A DNA stretch of 64,000 bases from Angiostrongylus vasorum (Eukaryota; Nematoda; Chromadorea; Rhabditida; Metastrongylidae), in assembly GCA_018806985.1 (NCBI GenBank), contig JADANN010000302.1, positions 2,054,001 to 2,118,000 of the forward strand, written 5' to 3'. This document shows positions 55,581 through 64,000 of the stretch, one piece after another. Both the position numbers and the translations under genes were made by a program. The notes under the pieces are model-generated. The model worked only from the letters and a program-made list of their open reading frames with translations. It did no database searches and was not told the origin of the DNA. How positions within the stretch are numbered: the first letter of the stretch is position 1; the number at the start of each line of letters is the position of its first letter.

Positions 55581-56383
55581 GACCTATACCAACCTCGCAT
55601 TGGCTCAACAAGATCAGTCTATAAGTCTATAAGATCAGATAAATAAATATAGATCTCATTGTTGGCCAAAGATCACTAATGCTTTCTTTGTCGAGCTCTT
55701 AGAAAGTGAGAACACCTGCCTATTGTTTAAGGATGAAAACAATTTCAAGCTCAATCGGATCACAAAACAGTGAGGAGGAATCCTAGGTTTTTTCGTGTAA
55801 AAACAGTCCGCTCTAAAATATTTAACAAATTGAAGCGGCGATGTAGCTCTAAGACCGCCTACATACTTGCTTCATCGACTTCCGAAGAAAAAAAATCCCT
55901 GCACTTGAGAATGTTACGAAGCTCCCAGCTAACGCCTCATCCTTCCTCACGAGTTTTCAATACGGCGATCCTTTGTATTTCATAAAATTGTTTTATACCC
56001 TACCTTTTTTTCCTCGCTTCCCATCCCATGCTTAGCCGTTCGGCACAAACTGTCTAGGTCTTCACTGGTCTAATAAATTTAGAACATCGAATCATGAAAA
56101 GAACGACTATTTTAATGTTTGAAAACCTTCTAATTTAAAGTCACCGCTTTCTTTATAAACAAGTTCGAAACTTTTTCGTTGAGGATGATAGCCCAGGGTT
56201 AAGACTACGCATAGAGATGAAGTAAAACGGTAGAGATTTAGCTAAATAGAAAACTTCTGCGAAGAACTATTTTTTATCACTACACCACAATCTTTTTGTG
56301 TTTTGTGCACGTTTTATACTTGAACCTATATTCTCAATAGTTCAACAACTATCTTCATACATTCTTTAAAAAGTTTCTTGCAG

Positions 56384-56688
56384 GTGTGGGTTCAGTGTAC
56401 GTCGTCAGTAGGAATACAGTGTCCGGCACCTGTTCGGCGGCGGCCAATTTTATGCCAGGCGCTCTTAACATGGCGATGCACGTGCTAGAGCAAAATCGAA
56501 AGCTCACTGGAACTATTACGGTTCGAATCACCTTCTGTACACTGTAGAAAGAAAAAAGGAAAGACGAAGACATATTTCAGATCGGCAACCCTATCATAGC
56601 GCCGTGGTCAAACGAAATGTGGCTACCTGTCCTGAACAGAATGCTTCGAAGACCCTCCTCAGGACCGTTTGGATCAAGCTTCTTGTCG
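56384..56688 (+). CDS. Two exons of an unrecognised protein-coding gene
   Basis: Exon a (56384-56520) reads VGSVYVVSRNTVSGTCSAAA and continues NFMPGALNMAMHVLEQNRKL, then TGTIT. Exon b (56581-56688) reads IGNPIIAPWSNEMWLPVLNR then MLRRPSSGPFGSSFLS. Splice sites are TTCTTGCAG at the start of a, ACG|GTTCGA with a 60 bp intron and CATATTTCAG between them, and TCG|GTAAGT at the end. Phases agree. The composition looks genuinely coding, but I do not recognise the family. Further exons must lie upstream (one nt of phase is owed) and downstream, and I could not place them. It could be a pseudogene remnant. Confidence 0.5.
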
Positions 56689-57660
56689 GTAAGTGCCACT
56701 GTCGGATGAAAGGTGCACCTAATTGTGAACTATGACAAATCTGTTCATTGCAGCGGTTTTTGTTGGAATGTTACAATAGCATCAAAACATTTAACCATAA
56801 AGAAGCTGCAAAATCACTTAACATTCAACCAACAATGACGCACATTATACGAAAAATCTCTACTGGCGCAGTTCGGACTACCGACTTTCTATTAATCTCA
56901 GCATATTTGACGTATTCATTCGTACATACTTTACAAGAAATTGGACCTCAATATTATTAGAAGATCAAGAACATGTCATCGCGGGCTTTACAGTAAGGGC
57001 AAATTATGCGGGCGTGTGTGTCGCATAGGCGGTCCTACAGGCGATTATCAACTGGCTGGCATTTTAGAGTTGTAATTCAATCACTGCTACCAACTTAGCT
57101 AAACCACCTCTATTCAAGCAACAGTTCACAGATCCTCTTATTTCTTTGGAAAAGAAGAGCAGTATTCTGCTAAAACGTAAATTCTGCTAGTAAACGGGAC
57201 CTTGCTTTCGTTAAACATGTTGTTTAGAAGCGATGTTTTTTCCTCTGAACCTACCCTGATGAGTCACCCCTTCGTAGGCATTAGAAATGGCTATATTCCG
57301 CTCCAAGTCGATGATTTCTTCTTCTGCTGTCCTCTTGTGCACACATTGATGGTTGTTCGAAATACATTGCTGAAAAAAAACCCAACGGTTCTTGTGTGTG
57401 AGAAGAGAAAGGCGTGGTAATGAACCAGTATGTTCTTGCTACTTGGATTTCTGCGACATTTGGTGATGTAGCCGGTTTCGGATACATCGTCCATCGTTTA
57501 AAAGTCCAGATATGGATGTCAGTTTTTCTTCAGTTTTTTCTCGGGTAAACTTAATCTATTTAATAATTTTTCAAACCGACCGTCTTTTAGCCTTGGTAGC
57601 AAAAGTAGTCGACATCTGTTTAAACTACTGAACTGAGACGCGCTTGATAAAGTAGCTTTA

Positions 57661-57705
57661 TTCGGCTGTCGTTTCGACGTCTTTCTTTTAATCATCTGAG
57701 TCGGT
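57661..57705 (-). repeat. Decayed hammerhead-family unit
   Basis: Minus strand: CACCGACTCAGATGATT then GACGTCGAAACGACAGCCGAA. The flank matches 35370-35390 and the 3' end matches 21526-21540; the 5' core is gone. Confidence 0.4.
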
Positions 57706-57925
57706 GGTCCACAGTTGTCCGTGTTCCCGAAGTGGCGTCTTCGTCTTCGTATCAAGTCGGATATTCTTCAGTGGAGCATCTCTCCACTGATGGTGCTGAA
57801 ACGTTAGTTAGATGAATGTTTTCTATGCTAATCTCGTGTCGTGTCAATAATCTGGGAAAATATTGATATTCCTTACCGGGGTCTAATAAAGGTCGATTTT
57901 AATCTATTGTCCATAGAATAGAATA

Positions 57926-57975
57926 TATATATATATATACATATATGTATACGTAACATTTATGTATATATATCC
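57926..57975. repeat. TA dinucleotide tract
   Basis: ATATATATATATATATACAT followed by GTATAC and TATATA runs. Confidence 0.8.
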
Positions 57976-58439
57976 CACATTGTGTAACTTTGCAATAATA
58001 GTTAATGATAACGATAACACTTCACAGCTCTTCCCTGTAGTCAAAATTGACTAAAATCACTCAGAGGTTACTGTTATGTCTCTGAAAGCAGTTGCAGGCT
58101 TGACTTAAATCTCACAATTGTTGCCTACAATAAATAATGCCCATAGGGGGTCGTACTTGTGATATACACATTTGTTTTACTCTTACTATACTACTTATCT
58201 GTCTATATTTCTATATTATTATTATATATTTCTAGACCTGGTCTGCTGAAACATTTTAACAAGTGATCAAGTAGAAGAAGAGCCGTCGTACCTAAAATAT
58301 GGATGAGAAGTGATTTGTCTAAATCAACAGACAGAAATATATGTTTCACTTCCTTGTCCTTCGAACAATTAGGCAGTAAGCTACCACCCGATCGCTTACG
58401 TTCGTCCACGAAAGGCTTCCTCTAGTGGTGGCTTTCAGC

Positions 58440-59040
58440 TACATTCGGTTTTGATGAGTTGGAGGGAAAAGAGGCGTCGTGAACTGTCGGTAATATAATA
58501 ATGCCCTTCTTCTCTTTTCACGCGGATATCGTTACACCGCTCCGATTCTATTGAGCTACCATTTGTCCACTATTCAGCTCTAAGGAAAAATCATGTTCGC
58601 AGAGTTCTTTGTTTGGAAACTGTGTTTCCTAAAGCTACCAATAAGATTGGTCTGTCTTCTCAATAAGTCCTTTGCCAAAGGAAGATTCGTGGAGAAAGGC
58701 TTTAAAAAGGAGGAAGGTGATCCTACGTTTGAACGGCACCGTGAATACACAGGTGTTTTCCAAGCTTGTATACTGTGCTGAAGTTTTTTGATGACAACGT
58801 CGACTAGTGGTCTAATCTTGTACAACCTGTCGTGTCGGTCACCCATTTCGTGGTCGGCAAAGCGGAGCATTGCCGACATGCTTTCAATTTTCCTTGTCGT
58901 CATAACAAAGGCTGCAATAAAATGGCATCCAAAAGAAAAATCAGCACTCCAATAATTTTTCAAATGTGGTACATGAACAATGCCATCATGAAGTGAAGAC
59001 CGATGAATGTTCTAAAATCACCAACACTTATGCTTTGCCA
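58440..59040 (-). pseudogene. Decayed piggyBac-like transposase (PGBD4-like)
   Basis: Minus strand, 59040 downward: FRTFIGLHFMMALFM, then in another frame KNYWSADFSFGCHFIAAF and MSAMLRFADHEMGDRHDRLY followed by KIRPLVDVVIKKL, the DRLYKIRP signature of piggyBac transposases (DDE_Tnp_1_7). After one more frameshift come VPFKRRITF (family: DES-VPFKGR) and, about 100 nt on, KGIIILPTVHDAS (family: LSTIHDAS). The first catalytic Asp block is lost and the middle is deleted, so it cannot be active. Confidence 0.7.
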
Positions 59041-60610
59041 CGATACACCCTTTGTGAAGCATAACTGTTTATCTTGCTCATGACCAGCTTCGAAGTATTT
59101 TTGATCAAAAAAATCTTCAAAATCTCTCGGCTTCGTGCAGCAATCCTACACGCCCCCAGTTCTTCGTTTTCACTTTCGATGACAAATCAATCAAGGCCGA
59201 AGCTGAATTGGTGGATAAGTGATATGGCTCAAGGTCACAATATTGAACTGTTGACGACCGAAATCACTCCAAAACGATGAATGGGAAAGTTTGTTATAAT
59301 GGGAAAGTCTATGGTACCAGGATAAAGCTGGATGAGGAAGAGCGGAAGGGAACAGAAAGAATAGAGCGGTGAAGAACGTGAAAATTGACGATAATCTCGC
59401 AAGAAAGCGCGTTATGTACATGAATCCTCTAGAATACTCGTCAAGAATGATAAAACTGTGAGTCCGATCTACCTGACGACAATTCTGGAAAACTCCGTCG
59501 TTTCATTGACGTTGCCTTTTGCATATTTTGACGGACCTTTACTTCCAATTCATACATGCTCGAAAGCATTTATCCCTTTCAACAAGCATACCGCTGCTCA
59601 CAGACAACTTTGTGCATTGAAATAAAAACTGTCAGAATTTATAGGTTTTGAACGTCAAGAAAAATGGCAAAATCCAATAAAATGTGGAATATAGTTGCGA
59701 ATTGTATTTCCAAATAAATAGAGCAGAGCTTCCATAACTGTGTGATGTTCTCAAGTTCGCGAGTTCTCTAGCTGTCCCAATTCTATCGTACATTGTTTGA
59801 AAGAAAAAAAACTAGGGTTTGCTATGTTTCAACTGCAGACAAGTTTGCTGTTCTCTACTCCGCAAAATCCACGGTGGTCATGAAGGTGTGATAAAAATGT
59901 GAATACTGCTCCAGTACGCCGACGTGGAGTTTGTTCAAAGTCAACTTCAATGTCAAACTACCTCGTTATTTCTCATCGTTGTAGTGTTTCTAGTTTACTA
60001 AACTTCTCACTTGGATATTGCTGGCTTCTTGGCTTACCGGATATTTCTAGAGTGGAGTGCTACGTGGCCAGCTCTACAAAGGTTAAGCTCAGCACCGTAC
60101 GGCGCTTGACGAAATCAGCCTAGCATCCACTTTTTTAAATACGTCGTAGACTAAAATATGTCTATCTTCTAGAAAAAATTCGGTCATCAAACCCCATTTG
60201 CAAGGGTTTATTTGTCAAGTGGACTGTTTTCAGTTTAGATTAAGACCTCGATTAGAGTATCTCACTTTGTAAACAGATTATCTGAGTGGCTTTTCTCTTC
60301 TACTCCATCAGTAGAGAGTAGTCGAGGAGTTGAGGACCTGAATACTTTATAAAGAGGAATTTGTTCTATCACCTTAATTTTTTTGGAGAGTGTACATTTT
60401 ATTTTTTAGTTTTTTTCAAACGTACCTTTAGCATTCAAATGGCCAAAAAAAACTGAAAACGAGATGTAAGTCTTGAAGAATTCCAACGAAAGCGCAGTTG
60501 CTGCAAACACTAACGGTACGCAGGAAAGCTCCATCGTGCCCTGCTGGAGAAACAAGTTATCGTACTATATTGTAGGGAACCTCTGTTCATGACAGTTGGA
60601 AATCTAAAAA
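59040..60610. other. No supported gene
   Basis: One open piece on the plus strand near 59365-59460 reads DDNLARKRVMYMNPLEYSSR then a stop. I see no splice context or family for it. Confidence 0.4.
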
Positions 60611-60617
60611 AGTCTCT

Positions 60618-60660
60618 GGGGAGGGTGAAAAGGTCGAAACGTTTCCCGAATAAACATTTG
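60618..60660 (+). repeat. Decayed hammerhead-family unit
   Basis: GGTGAAAAGGTCGAAACGTT then TCCCGAATAAAC, matching the CCGAATAA flank at 13560 and 21536. Confidence 0.35.
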
Positions 60661-60944
60661 GAAATAACTTCGTGTTAACCGATCAATGAGATGAGGTACA
60701 CTGTTCATTCACGTAGAGGTTAAATGAAAGACGGTATCCAATGATGAAAAATAGTGGATCACTGGTCGAGAATTCAACTTTCTATGCCCCTGCATAAGCA
60801 AAGATGCCGATTTCCTAATATCTCGCGAAAATTTTCAGCAACCAAAGAACTGACGAAGTTTGTCCTTGACAGTCTTGTAAAAAATGAGCTTGTTCCATCA
60901 CTGTAAAGGTAGAAACCCTTCCAAGATATGATTTTTCGATTTAA

Positions 60945-61205
60945 GCCTATTTAAAATTAAAACATTCTTGACAACGAAAGAAAAAAAGCTTGCAAAGGTA
61001 CACATCTGCTTCAATATCGCCCGACTTTGTCAAAGCGTACTGGTTTTTTATTGCATTTTCGAATACAAAGCGTTCCGAATGTTCGTATAGAAAGATGAGT
61101 GGCGACCACTTACTATCGTTCGCTACCAACCACTATCCGTTGGAGGTTCATCGCCTAGGTGAGTTGCAAAAGCGCTGCCATTGCTCGTCTCGTTCTCGTT
61201 GATCC
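60945..61205 (-). repeat. Inverted duplication, left arm
   Basis: Pairs with 62485-62710. The minus strand reads VANDSKWSPLIFLYEHSERF and the right arm, on the plus strand, reads AVNDDNWSLHFLLYEHPERF, so the two share a frame. The opposite strand of both arms also stays open (PLEVHRLGELQKR and PLELHRLGELPEH) and ends at a donor-like CTAG|GTGAGT. I do not recognise the protein. Confidence 0.65.
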
Positions 61206-62484
61206 ATGGTAAATCGGTTTTCTAGAGCAGTTTGTTCTTCTCTACTGACCTTTTCTAGCAGCTAAGCTTGTCATCACCATCTTGATTATATCCGCGCTTT
61301 TACACAATTTGGAAACCAATGAATGAAAAGCGCTCTGCTGCTTCTTTGAATGTTGGCATCTATATTTGAGTGAAACATTGGATAAAAAAGGAGTCATTTC
61401 ACTTCAGAAATAAATGAAAAGCAGCTAATATTCGTTCCATTCGCTCGGGTATTGTCCCCGTCCTAATGCTCTCGCTTCACCGCACGTTTTAGGTTCCAGT
61501 TGTTAGGGACCGCCATAGGTATAAGGAGCATTAATCACCGTTGAATGTTACGTGTAATGCTAATAATCACCTAATCCTAATTCCATAACCCCTAATAATC
61601 ACCGATGTGTTAAAGCTTCGTCATTCCTTCTTGGGCCCTCTGCCGTATTAATCACACCATACCGTTACTTTTGTATTCCACGGTACCCTTGCTCCTCACA
61701 TTACTTCACCACTTTATTAAAGAAGCTACTCTCGCTATCGACCATTTAGACCCATTTACCCGCGCTACCACTTGTTCCTTACTGTTTTTGGTTAGGTTGT
61801 ATTCCATGAGACACATTTTTTCCACACTAATTCACCAATCTATTGTAGGACCTCCTGTCTTGTTCCAGTGTAACTTCTAATTCATTTAAAGATTCCGGTA
61901 CCGTCTGATCGTTTATACTGTTCACATTCATTGGTATCATCATATTGTAATTGTTGTACCAGTGTTATTACCGTATACAAAGGCTTAATCACTCAAGTTT
62001 GAGATTTACTGTATGAAAGACAACAATCAGAAAGACCCACATGACAAAAATCGCACAGATACAAGCAGACACAAACAAACAGCTCATCATTGTATGGCAC
62101 TTCATTCAAAGGAGCAACGCTGTCTCCAGCCTTTTCATTCATAGCCTAACGCTATGCATTCATCTAGCAGCTACATCATTCAGATCCTTTGTAGCGCTAT
62201 GAGATTACAATTTCTATTTCTCAACTCTCTCTCACACACAGCAAAGGCTAACCAACTAGTTAGTCTCGCACTGTCTGATATTCTTCTGAATATTCCACAA
62301 ATGAGCTTCGACAGGCAGTAGAGCAATACCATTACAATATATTGGTGCATCGTTCGCAGCCACGACCACAACATAGGGCGATCACATGGAATTTGATGAT
62401 ACAAGTGACCTCAGAAAGAGGACATTGTTCTGGGAAACTGCTTTATCATAAAGACCGTTCAAAGAGAGCCGATGAACAGTAGCT

Positions 62485-62710
62485 GTGCTCTGGTAACTCA
62501 CCTAGTCGATGAAGCTCCAGCGGATCATGGTTGGCAGTGAACGATGACAATTGGTCGCTACACTTCCTCTTATACGAACACCCGGAACGTTTTGAGTTTC
62601 AATGTTCACTAAAAAGACATGGTCTTTTGGCGAAATTGGGCTATATTAAAGCATATGGGCACTTTTTTTTAATCTTCTTCTTTTATTGTCCGACGACTAC
62701 CGATTTTAAA
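62485..62710 (+). repeat. Inverted duplication, right arm
   Basis: See the left arm at 60945-61205. The arms are diverged (roughly three quarters identical by eye), so the duplication is not recent. The 1.3 kb between them shows no gene I can support. Confidence 0.65.
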
Positions 62711-64000
62711 GCGATTACGATATTAATTTTTCATAAATACAGAATTTTTATCGAACTCTCCCTAATTAGCATTAGAGATAAGCAAACCGATAAATGTGTG
62801 TATTGATGTGTACGTGTGTACATGTAATGAAAAAGACCTTCGCCTACGTTCTTGATGGTTTTCTTGAACTCTTCCTGGAGCTTCCACTGGTTAAAATCAA
62901 TCCCACGTTCCCTTTAGGTAGAGTGCTAACAGTTTATCAGTTCTTTCACGTTTTTCCAGGTTTCGTAAATTGCTAATTTTCTTCCATTAAAACGCCGTCA
63001 AAAGCTGATCAGGCCTGTGACTCTAGTCAGGATGCGGCAAAAAATTCGAAAAATCACGATCATCTGCAGGTACGGTACCACTATGAACCTCACATGGAGC
63101 TCCTCCAACAAACACCACAGGACTTATGCAACCAATCATCTCCTAGGTTAAGATAGCAACATGGGATTGTTTCTTTAAAGCAGTTCTTGCTTGATTCCCA
63201 CAAATCTATAATATTGCAAAGCGTTGGAAGAGAAAACCTGAGAAGGTCGACATAAACTACAATATCCATCGATCAGTAGGTCTCCAAAAGGAGGAGGATG
63301 AAATGTACTTCAAGTTTGATTGAAAATTGCCGGCTTCTGCGTTATATTTTCTTCCAACGGTTCTCCATTTCGGCTTACTGTCCTTTCACTCGGAACTTGT
63401 TCACAAGCTCTTCTACTTCTTCTATATCACACACGTGTAGATGTACCATGCACTACTGTCAGATACTGAGACCATCGAGTGCAAACATGTGTTACAGTTG
63501 ATCTCCAAAATCTACGCTTTATTGGTTTTGCGACCCAAAAGTCTCAAGATACAGTTTTAGAATCCAGACGACGGGCTGTGTACGTTTTCAAATTAAGAAG
63601 CGCTTTAAAAATTTTAAAGATATAGACCGCACGATTTCGGTTGTCATTTCCTTTTTAGAAGGACGTAGCAAAATAAAGACCGTACTTTTTTGGCCAACGA
63701 AGTAAAGAGCACTGTTTCGCTGGCGATGTTGTACTAAATGGCAACAAGCACTGCTGTGTTCACTCGGTGGTCTGTGCTGTGAAGTGTTGGTCTTTTTTTC
63801 TATATACGATCGGCAGTTCGAATGAGCAACAATGGGCGTGGAGTGGGAACAATACCATGAAATCTGCAAAACTATTTTTTTATCAGTGTCTCCAAAAAAT
63901 CTGACGTGAAAACAAGATTAATACTCGACCTTAGAACTTTAAGAACACGCCAACAAAATTTCTCATTGTAACCATTACACCAATGAAGTTATGAGTGAAT
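62711..64000. other. No supported gene
   Basis: A minus-strand stretch near 63380-63480 reads MVHLHVCDIEEVEELVNKFR after an acceptor-like CTGACAG and may be an exon, but nothing joins to it within the window. Confidence 0.4.

Noticed and set aside
56746..56960. Possible third exon after 56688 (in phase, acceptor TTCATTGCAG)
   Set aside because: Its second half is a copy of the ACTTTCTATTAAT module of the ribozyme-bearing repeats, so the frame is probably chance.
57770..57810. Another CTGATGG...GAAACGTTAG motif
   Set aside because: There is no helix II hairpin and the first core is broken; too weak to count with the other hammerhead-like sites.
1..64000. CRISPR arrays, operons with ribosome binding sites, rRNA genes
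   Set aside because: None seen; repeats are dispersed and not regularly spaced, and the gene structure is eukaryotic.

Overview
The window looks like a nematode chromosome, most likely a clade V strongylid such as a hookworm. This is inferred from short introns with TTTTCAG-type acceptors, a possible spliced-leader acceptor 3 nt before a start codon, low GC, and many short tRNA-derived repeats. There is no bacterial-style gene organisation: almost every long open frame is chance or repeat sequence, and the real gene is split into small exons.

The one confident gene lies on the + strand at about 23793-53986. It encodes a K+/Cl- cotransporter (KCC, SLC12 family). I assembled it exon by exon from family similarity, splice sites and reading phase. 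The best model has 30 exons, 3372 coding nt and 1123 residues, with every junction in phase. It holds the N-terminal LAL(F/Y) segment, twelve membrane spans, a Cys-rich glycosylated loop between spans 5 and 6, the long cytosolic C-terminal domain with a conserved regulatory Thr, and the normal KCC end. An extra exon-like segment at 51239-51308 breaks the frame when included and may be an alternative or poison exon.

The other ~27 kb inside the gene is intron, largely filled with mobile-element debris. I see at least four tRNA-headed SINE families (called A-D here), a ~380 bp repeat with six copies, three fragments of an RTE-clade LINE, and a GC-rich ~1.3 kb LTR-like block at 44858-46198. Region 1-23.8 kb is gene-poor and rich in the same repeats, including two foldback (inverted-dimer) SINEs at 895-1121 and 16051-16429. 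Region 54-64 kb holds a two-exon fragment of an unrecognised gene (56384-56688), a decayed piggyBac transposase (58440-59040, minus) and an inverted duplication (60945-61205 and 62485-62710).

The most interesting pattern is a dispersed motif, CTGANGA + A + a short GGC/GCC-type hairpin + GAAACGT(C/T), often enclosed by a GGCT/AGCC helix. That is the layout of a minimal type I hammerhead ribozyme with a very short helix III, as known from Penelope-like retroelements. At least eight copies in various states of decay occur on both strands. Two sit in short insertions that interrupt SINEs, one of them flanked by a clear target-site duplication. I found no Penelope reverse transcriptase or GIY-YIG gene in the window, so these would be non-autonomous or solo terminal units.
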